Shown: piece after piece, positions 37,344-45,957 of the stretch
Layout of the letters: each line of letters starts with the position of its first letter
How positions within the stretch are numbered: the stretch's first letter is position 1
Assembly: GCA_021824635.1 (NCBI GenBank)
Contig: JAKAKD010000068.1
Coordinates: 26,530-90,529, forward strand
Reading direction: 5' to 3'
Origin: Bacteroidota bacterium
GTDB taxonomy: Bacteria > Bacteroidota > Ignavibacteria > Ignavibacteriales > Melioribacteraceae
Length of the DNA: 64,000 nucleotides
The notes under the pieces: model-generated
What the model was told of the DNA's origin: nothing
Database searches by the model: none
The model's input: only the letters and a program-made list of their open reading frames with translations
Made by a program: the position numbers and the translations under genes

Positions 37344-37943
37344 TTAAAATGAATATCTAAATGCGAGCGCGAGCGACTTACTCTGCTCATCATATTGCAA
37401 AGCATAATTAGTGTTGTGCCACTCTGCAGAATAACCTGCATCAAATGCACTAATTATTTTTACCACAACGTAACCAGCCAACAAATAATAAAAGCGATCC
37501 CGTTCAGCTTTTGTCCAATTACTGTTACTGTAGGAAGTGTTATAGTAAACATTAGCGCGGCGGTGTCCCCAATCAGAATTGTCAATCACTAAAATCATCC
37601 CGGGAATAAATAGGGCTAATTCTACTGCGGTGTATAAAGTTCCTCTTCCCCAATCACCGGTATAAAAATTCCCTACAGCAATTGGCAGCGGCTGTAAAGA
37701 GAGTAAAGCCGCAGTCGCTGGATTTATATAAGAGTGAGAACCCGATCTCTCATGACTTCCTAATCCCCACCCGGCGCACTGTGCATGAGCATTATACGAA
37801 TATACAAAAAGCAATCCCACAATAATCAAAAAGCGGCTTGTCAATGTTGTGAATTTTTTCCCCGCATAACGGGATTTCCCCGATAAATCGGGACGGGCTG
37901 TTTCACTCAACCCAGCAGAGCGGGATTTCACTTCGTTCAACAT
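37344..37943 (-). CDS. Exported protein of unknown function; repeat-derived N-terminus
   Basis: 199 residues. The first 30 are encoded by dispersed CCCG...CGGG palindromes (37861-37935) rather than by ordinary coding sequence. A signal peptide ending NAHAQ follows at about 36-55, then a mature part rich in Tyr, Trp and Gly with two hydrophobic stretches (ELALFIPGMILVI and LLAGYVVVKII) and a C-terminal AFRYSF, like an outer-membrane anchor. The ATG at 37943 has a strong AAGGAGA site. A TTG directly before the signal peptide is an alternative start. Confidence 0.55.
   Translation of the reverse strand: MLNEVKSRSAGLSETARPDLSGKSRYAGKKFTTLTSRFLIIVGLLFVYSYNAHAQCAGWGLGSHERSGSHSYINPATAALLSLQPLPIAVGNFYTGDWGRGTLYTAVELALFIPGMILVIDNSDWGHRRANVYYNTSYSNSNWTKAERDRFYYLLAGYVVVKIISAFDAGYSAEWHNTNYALQYDEQSKSLALAFRYSF
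37861..37935. repeat. Cluster of palindromic CCCG-N-CGGG repeats
   Basis: Three short hairpins in series: CCCGcataaCGGG, CCCGATaaATCGGG and an imperfect CCAGCAGAGCGGG, with repeated GCGGGATTTC. They lie inside the 5' end of the preceding ORF. A related palindrome is at 47231-47246. Looks like a REP-type dispersed element. Confidence 0.65.
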
Positions 37944-37959
37944 TTTTATTTTCTCCTTA

Positions 37960-38481
37960 TCAATAAAAACTGAGAATTGGACTTATAACTAAAATTGTAA
38001 TGGCTAAGACCAGGCACACGGTGCAAAATTTTCTTCTTTTGGTTCGAAGGGCAAAGAATTTATCCAAGACATCGGCTGGCGGCTGCTCATTTGGTTTGAA
38101 CGTTTTGAATATTCCTTGTATCTGTTTGTCAATTACAAACATCCCATAATTAACAATCCCAAAACCTATAAAAACCAAAAACGTTTTTATGGAGAGCGCC
38201 CAATAAACCAATGATGTTCGCTGCTGCCATTCACCGTGAAAGCCATAGTGAATCAACGGGAACGCAAAGCCAGTAACAATTAGACCGATGATGAACCAGA
38301 AACAAAGTCGGGGCTGCTGGCTCAGAATTTCTTCCATCAAACTATCCATTTCGTAATATATCTTTTTTCCAAATTTCGCTCTCTTGTAAACCATCCTGAG
38401 TTGATAAAATGGTGCCGCAGCACAAGCTACGAGAAGCAAATTGTGAACAGCTAAGTTGATTGTGTAAAGAAAAGTTTCCAT
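37960..38481 (-). CDS. Four-helix membrane protein of unknown function
   Basis: 173 residues with helices at about 8-28, 60-80, 92-115 and 150-170. A histidine-containing LIHYGFHGEW loop follows helix 2, and QQPRLCFWF precedes it. No recognised family. Its place between the Spy-like gene and the exported protein suggests it belongs to the same ECF-linked cluster. Confidence 0.6.
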   Translation of the reverse strand: METFLYTINLAVHNLLLVACAAAPFYQLRMVYKRAKFGKKIYYEMDSLMEEILSQQPRLCFWFIIGLIVTGFAFPLIHYGFHGEWQQRTSLVYWALSIKTFLVFIGFGIVNYGMFVIDKQIQGIFKTFKPNEQPPADVLDKFFALRTKRRKFCTVCLVLAITILVISPILSFY

Positions 38482-38576
38482 CGCTTAATCTCCTTTGTAA
38501 ATATTTGAGAGAATGAAAGTAATATCCTCCATTCTCTCATTGTTATTCTTATATTACCAGTAGTTGGATTCGGATA

Positions 38577-39080
38577 TCATCGGCACATATCGTGCTTGCC
38601 CATGCCATCTCCCATCATGCCCATCATACCACCGTCCATATCCCACCAACCAAAGTTATCGCCAAAATATACTCGTTGTTCTTTGGTGAGAACCTTATTG
38701 ATTTCAGCTTTTGCGTTTAAGCGTAGATCCTCAATCTTGTCATTAAGATTGTTAATATCTTTCCTGTACGATTTGATCTTTCCTACCTCAGCATCAGAAC
38801 GGGAAGCATAACCTCTTGCTTCCATTCTCAGTGAACGAAGCTCTCTCTGCAAAGGGATTATTTCGTCATCATATTGAGAACGTATCTCTCTGATCTTAGT
38901 TATTTGTTCAGGGGACAACTGGTACTTAGCTGGGACATTGGAATTCGACCACCACGCATCAGAGCCGCTCATACAGCGCCCCATACTTTGTGCTGTGGCT
39001 GAACTTGAGAATAACGAAAGCAGCATGATTGTTCCAAGTAACGAAACAATTAAAGCAAGTTTCTTGTGTTTGGTAAACAT
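38577..39080 (-). CDS. Spy/CpxP-like periplasmic metal-stress protein
   Basis: 167 residues with a signal peptide (ending ATAQS). The mature part is a helical hairpin with two LTxxQ-type motifs, LSPEQITKI near 56 and LTKEQRVYF near 131, as in CpxP/Spy/ZraP. A Met/Gly/His-rich tail (DGGMMGMMGDGMGKHDMC) could bind metal. It probably buffers metal or protects envelope proteins. Lies downstream of an ECF sigma gene and its DUF5667 partner. Confidence 0.8.
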   Translation of the reverse strand: MFTKHKKLALIVSLLGTIMLLSLFSSSATAQSMGRCMSGSDAWWSNSNVPAKYQLSPEQITKIREIRSQYDDEIIPLQRELRSLRMEARGYASRSDAEVGKIKSYRKDINNLNDKIEDLRLNAKAEINKVLTKEQRVYFGDNFGWWDMDGGMMGMMGDGMGKHDMCR

Positions 39081-39179
39081 GACTTTTCTCCTACTATTTG
39101 TTATTAAATATTTTTAAGTACAACACTACAGACGCACAACAAACTAAAGTGTTGTGCAGTTATTGTTCTCTATAAAGTT

Positions 39180-40064
39180 TTATCTCATCCAATCGCATCC
39201 CGGTCCCCACTGCCTTCTGTTAGACTTCTGTTTTGAGCGAGGCATTATCTGTGGCGAACCCGTTGAATCCAGTCCTTCGGGAGAGATCTCATTTTCCTCG
39301 TTCATCATTCTTCTCATCCAGCGGCTGCGCATATCGCACATATTGATTGCCTCATCAACAATTTGGCGGCTTGATGGATTAACCTGTGGACGAATTTTTT
39401 CCAGCACATCTTTTTGATAAGCATTAACGTGACTTAGTTTGGCTGCAAAGATAGACGCTTTATCAGTTGGTATTTCGTTTCCCTCTAAAGCTAATTTTGC
39501 TTCATCAAGCATCTCCTTTAACAATGTCGTATCAAGCTTACCGGACTGCCGGAAGACAGCGATCATTTCTTGCAGACGCTTGTCAGAGAACGTCAGCCGA
39601 AGTTCTGCTTTCTTCTCCGAATCAAATGTGAGCAGGAACTTTACTTTCTCCGTTGCTAACTTCAGAGGATATAGGATATCGCCGGGAACGCTGTTTGCAG
39701 AAATCGTTGCGGCGCTAAAAAGAACAACAAGAAATAAAAGAGCAGCGCTGAATGCCCACATTAATTTTGGTTTCTGGAAAATATTGAAAAAAGAAATTGT
39801 TTTCCGTTTCTTCCCACGCACAACGGGTGTTTCTGAAGTTATGGTAAGCTGTGCAATTTCCTTACCGATGTTGATCAAAGTTGATGATATCGCTTCGGTT
39901 GAAGGCGCTGGTTGAGGCAAAGCCTCAATGTGCTCAACAAGTTGCAGCAAAGGTTTTAGTTGGCTGGCGTATTGAGAATATTCTGCTAAGCATTCCTCAA
40001 TACTTTTTCCTTTGTGCATTTCCTCAATACAAATATCTAAAAGAAGTTCAATGTCTTGTTCCAT
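39180..40064 (-). CDS. DUF5667 membrane protein, likely partner of the ECF sigma factor
   Basis: 294 residues. A cytoplasmic N-terminal helical region (about 1-95, ECLAEYSQYASQLKPLL) resembles anti-sigma N-termini. One membrane helix at about 108-128 is followed by a periplasmic DUF5667 region (NSVPGDILYPLKLATEKVK). It begins at the base after the sigma-factor stop, so the two are coupled. Role as anti-sigma or sensor is inferred from layout. Confidence 0.75.
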   Translation of the reverse strand: MEQDIELLLDICIEEMHKGKSIEECLAEYSQYASQLKPLLQLVEHIEALPQPAPSTEAISSTLINIGKEIAQLTITSETPVVRGKKRKTISFFNIFQKPKLMWAFSAALLFLVVLFSAATISANSVPGDILYPLKLATEKVKFLLTFDSEKKAELRLTFSDKRLQEMIAVFRQSGKLDTTLLKEMLDEAKLALEGNEIPTDKASIFAAKLSHVNAYQKDVLEKIRPQVNPSSRQIVDEAINMCDMRSRWMRRMMNEENEISPEGLDSTGSPQIMPRSKQKSNRRQWGPGCDWMR

Positions 40065-40643
40065 TTAATTTTTCCCTTCATTTCGTCGCTGTCCTTCTTC
40101 GTTAAACATAGTTCGCATTGTAGTTAATGCTCTAAATTGGATTGCCCGAACAGCCACAGTGGACTTTCCAATCACATCTGCTATTTCATCTGTTTTGTAT
40201 CCTTCAATAAATTTAAGCACTATGACTTGCTGCTGTTCTTCTGTCAGTTGGCTTAAGTTTTGTCGTAGTTCTTGTTGCTCGAGCAACTCAATCGCTGTAT
40301 TACTATGATCATCTATTTCTTCAATTGAATCTCCTATCGACTTAACAGTTGATCGTACCGCACGGCGACGATAGTGATCCGTAATCATGTTAGAAGCGAT
40401 ACGATAAATCCATGCATGAAATGACCCTTTTTGTTCCTGAATTGATTGAAGCACCCTAAGACATACTTCACTTGTCAAGTCTTCGGCATCTTCGATCTTC
40501 TTGACACGGTAGTAAATAAAACGGTACACCTTTGGGAGAAAGTGATCACAAAGTTTACCTATAGCTTTGGTGTCATCAGCTTTAACATCTACTAAAAGTT
40601 GAAGAAGTATATCATCATCTAAATCTTTGTTAACTGATTTCAT
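40065..40643 (-). CDS. ECF-type RNA polymerase sigma factor
   Basis: 192 residues: region 2 (about 25-95, FIYYRVKKIEDAEDLTSEVC and FHAWIYRIASNMITDHYRR) and region 4 (about 130-180, LTEEQQQVIVLKFIEGYKT, AVRAIQFRAL). No extra sensory domain. Directs transcription probably of its own cluster, including the Spy-like gene. The 113 bases before it hold a P-type-ATPase fragment. Confidence 0.9.
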   Translation of the reverse strand: MKSVNKDLDDDILLQLLVDVKADDTKAIGKLCDHFLPKVYRFIYYRVKKIEDAEDLTSEVCLRVLQSIQEQKGSFHAWIYRIASNMITDHYRRRAVRSTVKSIGDSIEEIDDHSNTAIELLEQQELRQNLSQLTEEQQQVIVLKFIEGYKTDEIADVIGKSTVAVRAIQFRALTTMRTMFNEEGQRRNEGKN

Positions 40644-40690
40644 TTTCTAATTCCTACAGACGCATGAGAAAGAAAAGTGTTACGTTCGCC

Positions 40691-40733
40691 GCGCCCAAAG
40701 CGCAGTCTATATTTTTTAGTTGATATTTTTCAT
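40691..40733 (-). pseudogene. Remnant of a heavy-metal ATPase N-terminus
   Basis: Read on the minus strand from the ATG at 40733, the sequence matches the first 14 codons of the zntA gene (36070 leftward) at about three quarters of positions, with one A missing in the A-run, which shifts the frame. Correcting it gives MKKYQLKNIDCALGAAN, with the second metal-binding Cys lost. Confidence 0.65.
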
Positions 40734-40755
40734 AATTGCTTCAATCTATTTTTAA

Positions 40756-41103
40756 TCATTTTAGAACAGAAACACTTGCCGCAGTGAAATTACTTCCGTG
40801 CATGTGCCCCATAAGCTCAACAACCTCGGCATTAACTATTTCTTCCGGCACTGGTTCGTGAAGTGTAATTTTTATCTCAAGATTATTTATATCCTTTGCA
40901 TAGAAAGAAATTATTCCACCATTTGAATCCCTTTCAAAACCTTTTGATTGAACAACACCTACATTTATCTGCTGGTTAATTTCGCTGCCGCCTTCGAATT
41001 TACTGAAAGAGCCCAATTCCTTTGTTGGCGCAAAATAGATATAATAAATCAGTGCAAGAACTGCTGCTGAAATTATTGGCAAAATAAATTTTGATATTTT
41101 CAT
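40756..41103 (-). CDS. CcmE-like OB-fold membrane-anchored protein
   Basis: 115 residues: one N-terminal helix (about 6-24), then an OB-type beta domain with GGIISFYAKDINNLEIKITL and a final strand NAEVVELMGHMHGSNFTAASV, the layout of cytochrome c maturation protein CcmE. The heme-attaching histidine motif of CcmE is not evident; HMHG is the only His site. It overlaps the PII-like gene by 4 bases, so it belongs to the efflux operon. It may bind metal or heme in the periplasm. Confidence 0.6.
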   Translation of the reverse strand: MKISKFILPIISAAVLALIYYIYFAPTKELGSFSKFEGGSEINQQINVGVVQSKGFERDSNGGIISFYAKDINNLEIKITLHEPVPEEIVNAEVVELMGHMHGSNFTAASVSVLK

Positions 41104-41441
41104 ATCGCACTCTCACCACGTTCATTTGTTCTTATCCGAACAATGTCTTCAACCGAGTAGATAAATATTTTTCCATCCCCCGGATTGCCGGTGTGTGCAT
41201 TTTCTTGGATTATAGTAACAACTTTCTCTGCCAACTTATCTTCAACAACAATTTCAATCTTTACTTTAGCTGTGTATTCAATAATTCCATCTGCAATTTT
41301 TTCTTTTACTTCTTTTGTCTTGCATCTACCGCAGCTTTTAATTTCCGAGATTGTTACACCGGGAAGCCCTTCAATTTTATGAAGGGCTGTTACTACTTTG
41401 GTAAGCATAAAGGGCTGTATTATTGCTTTTATCTCTTTCAT
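41100..41441 (-). CDS. PII-like signalling protein of efflux module 1
   Basis: 113 residues with the ferredoxin-like PII fold: MKEIKAIIQPFMLTKVVTAL, a T-loop region with two cysteines (SCGRCKTKEV), and the B-loop-like NAHTGNPGDGKIFI. The uridylylation Tyr of GlnB is not present. Family knowledge: a PII subgroup (PII-NG) is encoded next to heavy-metal RND pumps. A second copy follows pump 2, supporting a link to metal efflux rather than nitrogen. Confidence 0.85.
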   Translation of the reverse strand: MKEIKAIIQPFMLTKVVTALHKIEGLPGVTISEIKSCGRCKTKEVKEKIADGIIEYTAKVKIEIVVEDKLAEKVVTIIQENAHTGNPGDGKIFIYSVEDIVRIRTNERGESAI

Positions 41442-41452
41442 CTTATTCCTTA

Positions 41453-41671
41453 TTAAATTTGTTTATAGTTGTTTTCTTCAATCTGTTTTGGCGGACATTT
41501 AACACTACTATAAGAACAAAATACGCAGCATTCGCCTTCTTTTGGCTTTAATATTTTCTTACATGATTTGCACTCATAGAAATGCACACATACATAAAGC
41601 GGCATTTCTTCTTCTTTCACAAAGCTGCAATTTGGGCATTTGATAATTGATTTTATTACTACGTTTTTCAT
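41453..41671 (-). CDS. GDCCVxC-type small cysteine-rich protein
   Basis: 72 residues with CPNCSF, CKSCKKIL and GECCVFCSYSSVKCPP. The last block matches the GDCCVxC family, often a selenoprotein; here the Sec position is encoded as Cys. Probably a metal-binding or thiol protein. It overlaps the RND pump stop by 4 bases, so it is translated with it. This gene is present in module 1 only. Confidence 0.85.
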   Translation of the reverse strand: MKNVVIKSIIKCPNCSFVKEEEMPLYVCVHFYECKSCKKILKPKEGECCVFCSYSSVKCPPKQIEENNYKQI

Positions 41672-44600
41672 AACTCCGGTTCTTCTTTTTGTTTTTCAAA
41701 CCACATATAAAATGTCGGTAAAACAAACAACGTCAATATCGTTGAAGTTATTATGCCACCGATTACTACTGTTGCAAGCGGTCTTTGAACTTCAGCACCC
41801 GCGCTGGTTGACAGTGCCATTGGAATAAACCCAAGACTTGCAACTAGTGCGGTCATTAACACGGGACGTAATCTTGTCTCTGCGCCTTGAACAACAGCTT
41901 CCTCTAAAGTTTTTCCTTCTTGACGTAATTGATTTATGTATGATACCATTACCACGCCATTTAAAACGGCAACTCCAAATAGCGCAATAAATCCAACCCC
42001 GGCAGAAATGCTAAAGTGCATTCCTCGAATGAGAAGAGAGAACACGCCGCCGACAATTGCAAACGGAATACCTGTATAAATCAGAAGTGCATTTTTAACA
42101 GAGCCGAATGAGATAAATAAGAGAATGAAAATCAAAAACAGTGAGAGCGGAACAACAATTGCTAATCTTGTTCGTGCGCTTTGTAAATTTTCAAACGTAC
42201 CACCCCATTCTAAATAATAACCGGTTGGCAGTTTTATTGTTTCATCAAGTTTCAACTGCGCTTCTTCAACAAAACTTCCGATATCTCTTTCTCTTACATT
42301 CGCTTCAACAACAATTCTCCGCTGGCTGTGCTCGCGGCTTATTTGTGCGGGACCTTCTTCAATATAAACATCAGCTAATTGGCTAAGAGGAATGCTCGAA
42401 CCGTTTGGAGTAGGAACAAGAATATTCTTAATCACATCAACATTGTTTCTTGCTTCTTCTTTGAATCTTACAACAAGGTCAAATCTCTTTTCACCTTCAA
42501 ACACTTCGCCGGTAGATTTTCCGCCAATAGCTGTTTCTATTATCTGGTTAATATCCGATACATTTACTCCGTATCTCGAAATCTTAGAGCGGTCAATTTT
42601 TATTTGAAGCTGCGGGAGACCGGTTACTTGCTCAACTTTCACGTCCGCAGCGCCTTCAATTTTTGAAACCACCTTTGCCATATCTTCAGCTTTTTCTTTC
42701 AGAACTTCCAGGTCCTCGCCAAATAATTTAATTGCAATATCGGAACGAACGCCGGAGATCAATTCGGCAACTCTTAACTGAATCGGTTGTGAAAAACTAA
42801 GACCCATTCCGGGAAGTTTAGAAAGCTCTTTATCCATTGCCTTAACTAATTCATCTTTGGACATTCCGCTTTTCCATTCATCTTTTGGTTTTAGCTCTAT
42901 TAAAACATCGCTCATCTCAACACCCATTGGATCTGTTCCAATTTCCGCGCGTCCAGTTTTAGTAACTACATAAGCAACTTCCGGAAATTTCATTATCTCT
43001 TTTTCAATCATTGTTGATGTTTGAATGGCAGTATTGAGTGAAGCGCTTGGAAGCCGTAACACTTGAATTGCAATCGCTCCTTCATCAAGCTGCGGTATAA
43101 ATTCACTTCCCAGAAAAGGAAAGATGATAATGCTGACTGCTACAAAAGCTGCTGCAATTCCGGCAACGGCATATCTTTTATTCAAGATTCTTTTCAAAAG
43201 CGGAACGTAATATTTCTTTGCGTAAGTAATTACCGGACTTTCTTTCTCTTTCACTTTTTTCTTAAACATAATTGCAGACATTACCGGCACATATGTTAAA
43301 CTCAACAACAGCGCGCCGATTAAAGCATAAGTTACAGTGTAAGCCATCGGCTTAAACATTTTCCCTTCTATTCCGGTCAACGTCATTATCGGGAGATAAA
43401 CTATGATGATAATTCCAACGGCAAACACAACCGGTCTTCCAACTTCCAGTGCCGATTCTAAAATAGTTTCCGTGTTGCCCGTTCCGTTTTTCTTTTCGTG
43501 CAGTTTTCTAATTGCATTTTCGACCATTACAACAGCGCCGTCAACTATTAACCCAAAATCAAGCGCACCGAGACTCATCAAATTTCCAGATACACCCGTT
43601 GCAACCATCATAATTACGGCAAACAACATTGCAAGGGGAATTACGGATGCAACTATAAAGCCGCCTCTTAAATTGAAGAGAAGTAAAACGAGAATTAAAA
43701 CTACAAGCACGCCTCCTTCAAGTAGATTTTTTTCTACTGTATGAATTGTTTTGTTCACTAAATCGGTTCTATCATAAAACGGTTCGAGCTTTACGCTATC
43801 CGGTAAAGCTTTTTTCACTGTCTCTATTTTCTGTTTAACTCTATCAACTACTGCGCGGCTGTTTTCACCTTTCAGCATCATAGCAATGCCGGCAGTAACT
43901 TCTCCTTGGCCATTCATCGTAACAGCACCTTGCCTAATTGCCGGTCCTAATTCAACGTCAGCAACATTATGAACATAAATCGGCGTTCCGTTTTCTTGCG
44001 TTTTTACAATAATGTTTTTAATGTCTTCAATGCTTTGAACTAATCCCGCACCACGAACAAGATATTGTTCGTTAGCGTGTTCAATGTAAGCTCCGCCGGC
44101 ATTCGCATTATTTTCTGATACAGATTGAAAGACTTCTTGCAATGTTAAGTTGTAGTTCAACAATTTTTGCGGATCAATCAAGACTTGATATTGTTTCTCA
44201 AAACCGCCAAAGTTGTTTACTTCATTCACACCGGGAACTGTGAGAAGCTGCCGCTTGGCAACCCAATCTTGAAGAGATCTCATCTCCATCAAAGTTGTGG
44301 AATCATTTTTTGCTTTACCATCCGGTTTAATAACATACTGATAAATTTCGCCTAAGCCGGTGCTTGTGGGTCCCAATTCCGGTTTACCAAGTTCCGGCGG
44401 AATATTTTCTGCTGCCGTTTGCAAGCGTTCAAACACAAGTTGTCGGGCAAAATAAATATTCACATTTTCATGAAATACAACTGTAACTAAAGACAAACCG
44501 AACTTTGAGACGGAACGGATCTGTTCAACATCCGGAATACCGTTCATAGCCGCTTCAATGGGGTATGTTATGTATCTCTCAACCTCTACCGGCGCAAGTG

Positions 44601-44763
44601 TTGGCGATGAAGTAAGAATTTGAACTTGCACGTTCGTTACATCCGGCACCGCGTCAATAGGCAGCATCCGGAGCGCTGCTATTCCGCCGGCTATTAGTAA
44701 AATTATTGCAAAGATTACCAGCAGTTTTTGTTTAATCGAAAATCTTATTATTCGCTCTATCAT
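41668..44763 (-). CDS. czcA: HME-type RND efflux pump, module 1 (CzcA-like)
   Basis: 1031 residues with the RND layout: helix 1, a large periplasmic loop, six helices, a second loop and five helices. The helix-4 motif LDFGLIVDGAVVMVEN is the HME1-3 type (divalent Zn/Co/Cd/Ni) and not the Cu/Ag CusA type. Pumps metal from periplasm or membrane across the outer membrane with CzcB and CzcC. Starts directly after the adaptor's stop. Confidence 0.93.
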   Translation of the reverse strand: MIERIIRFSIKQKLLVIFAIILLIAGGIAALRMLPIDAVPDVTNVQVQILTSSPTLAPVEVERYITYPIEAAMNGIPDVEQIRSVSKFGLSLVTVVFHENVNIYFARQLVFERLQTAAENIPPELGKPELGPTSTGLGEIYQYVIKPDGKAKNDSTTLMEMRSLQDWVAKRQLLTVPGVNEVNNFGGFEKQYQVLIDPQKLLNYNLTLQEVFQSVSENNANAGGAYIEHANEQYLVRGAGLVQSIEDIKNIIVKTQENGTPIYVHNVADVELGPAIRQGAVTMNGQGEVTAGIAMMLKGENSRAVVDRVKQKIETVKKALPDSVKLEPFYDRTDLVNKTIHTVEKNLLEGGVLVVLILVLLLFNLRGGFIVASVIPLAMLFAVIMMVATGVSGNLMSLGALDFGLIVDGAVVMVENAIRKLHEKKNGTGNTETILESALEVGRPVVFAVGIIIIVYLPIMTLTGIEGKMFKPMAYTVTYALIGALLLSLTYVPVMSAIMFKKKVKEKESPVITYAKKYYVPLLKRILNKRYAVAGIAAAFVAVSIIIFPFLGSEFIPQLDEGAIAIQVLRLPSASLNTAIQTSTMIEKEIMKFPEVAYVVTKTGRAEIGTDPMGVEMSDVLIELKPKDEWKSGMSKDELVKAMDKELSKLPGMGLSFSQPIQLRVAELISGVRSDIAIKLFGEDLEVLKEKAEDMAKVVSKIEGAADVKVEQVTGLPQLQIKIDRSKISRYGVNVSDINQIIETAIGGKSTGEVFEGEKRFDLVVRFKEEARNNVDVIKNILVPTPNGSSIPLSQLADVYIEEGPAQISREHSQRRIVVEANVRERDIGSFVEEAQLKLDETIKLPTGYYLEWGGTFENLQSARTRLAIVVPLSLFLIFILLFISFGSVKNALLIYTGIPFAIVGGVFSLLIRGMHFSISAGVGFIALFGVAVLNGVVMVSYINQLRQEGKTLEEAVVQGAETRLRPVLMTALVASLGFIPMALSTSAGAEVQRPLATVVIGGIITSTILTLFVLPTFYMWFEKQKEEPEL

Positions 44764-45930
44764 TTAATCCCCCTCAGCCAAAGTTTCTTTAAGCAATTCG
44801 GATTTCAAGAAGAACACTCCTTTAACCACCACTTTTTCCCCTTCTTCTAATCCGCTTCTAATCTCTACCTTCCCCCCAAGCTCAATTCCGATTTCAACAA
44901 GCTGCTTTTTGAATATCGAATCATTCGCAACCGTGAACAGATAACTTTTACCGTTTTCTTTTATAATGGCATCGCCCGGAACAACTATTCCTTTTATGCT
45001 GCCGCTTATTGGTATAAACATTTCGCCAAACATCTGCGGTTTAAGTCTGTTGCCCGGATTGTTAAGTGTCGCTCTTACTTTAATTGTTCGTGAATGCTCA
45101 TCAATAGTTTGACCGACAAGAATTATTTCTCCCTTAAATCTTTCATTCGGATAAGCAGAGGTTGTAAATTCAATTTTCGGTTTTCCGTTCAGTTTTGTCA
45201 AATCTTTTTCATAGGTCTGTCCATCTGCCCATAACGTAGATGTATTCATAATTTTGAACGCTGTTGTATTCGCTTCAACTAATTGACCGATTACAACATT
45301 TCTTTCCGTAACAATCCCATTGATTGGTGATTTTATCGGAAGAATTCCGGTGATATGTTCAAGAGTTCCATTCTCCAAAACATCTTCGTGACTTAAACCA
45401 ACGGCGTGTATTTTTTTATCTTCGGCATTGTATTCCGCCTGAGCTTTTTCATATTCTGCTTTTGCTTCTTGAAACGATTTTTGCGAACCGATGTTTTGTT
45501 CGAGCAATGATTTCTGTCGTTCAAAGGTAGCTTTATAATAATCCAAGTTTGCCTTAGCTTTTAGGTAAGAAGATTTTATTTCTCCAATCTCTAATCCATC
45601 AATGTGCATCAACACTTGACCTTCTTTTACAAAATCGCCTTCCTTAACAAATACTTTGTGAACTCTGCCTTGAACTAAAGAACCGACTTGCGCCTCGTAA
45701 TCTTGATTAGGAATTAGTTTAGCCGTCACTTTAATAATTCCGCTTATCACTTTTTTCTTCACCGTTATAGTTTCAATTCCGGTTTCTTTTATTGCTATTG
45801 AAGAAAGAACAATTTCACCTTTTTCTTCTTTCTTCTCTTCTTTCGTTTCTTCATTTTTCTTTTCGCCGCATCCAAAGAATAGTAATGCAGTTATCAATAA
45901 CACTGAAAAGAATTTTATATTAAATCTCAT
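44764..45930 (-). CDS. czcB: RND periplasmic adaptor, module 1 (CzcB-like lipoprotein)
   Basis: 388 residues. Lipobox LLFFGC near residue 21 followed by a Lys/Glu-rich linker. Barrel-sandwich and hairpin domain (GSLVQGRVHKVFVKEGDFV), beta-barrel and membrane-proximal domains. No extra N-terminal Met/His metal-binding segment is seen. Joins CzcA to the outer-membrane channel. Confidence 0.9.
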   Translation of the reverse strand: MRFNIKFFSVLLITALLFFGCGEKKNEETKEEKKEEKGEIVLSSIAIKETGIETITVKKKVISGIIKVTAKLIPNQDYEAQVGSLVQGRVHKVFVKEGDFVKEGQVLMHIDGLEIGEIKSSYLKAKANLDYYKATFERQKSLLEQNIGSQKSFQEAKAEYEKAQAEYNAEDKKIHAVGLSHEDVLENGTLEHITGILPIKSPINGIVTERNVVIGQLVEANTTAFKIMNTSTLWADGQTYEKDLTKLNGKPKIEFTTSAYPNERFKGEIILVGQTIDEHSRTIKVRATLNNPGNRLKPQMFGEMFIPISGSIKGIVVPGDAIIKENGKSYLFTVANDSIFKKQLVEIGIELGGKVEIRSGLEEGEKVVVKGVFFLKSELLKETLAEGD

Positions 45931-45957
45931 TTCATTTTCTCCGTTAATTTCAATTGA

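Noticed and set aside
41100..41441. Canonical nitrogen regulator GlnB/GlnK
   Set aside because: No uridylylation Tyr in the T-loop, no amtB or glnA nearby, and both copies lie with metal pumps.
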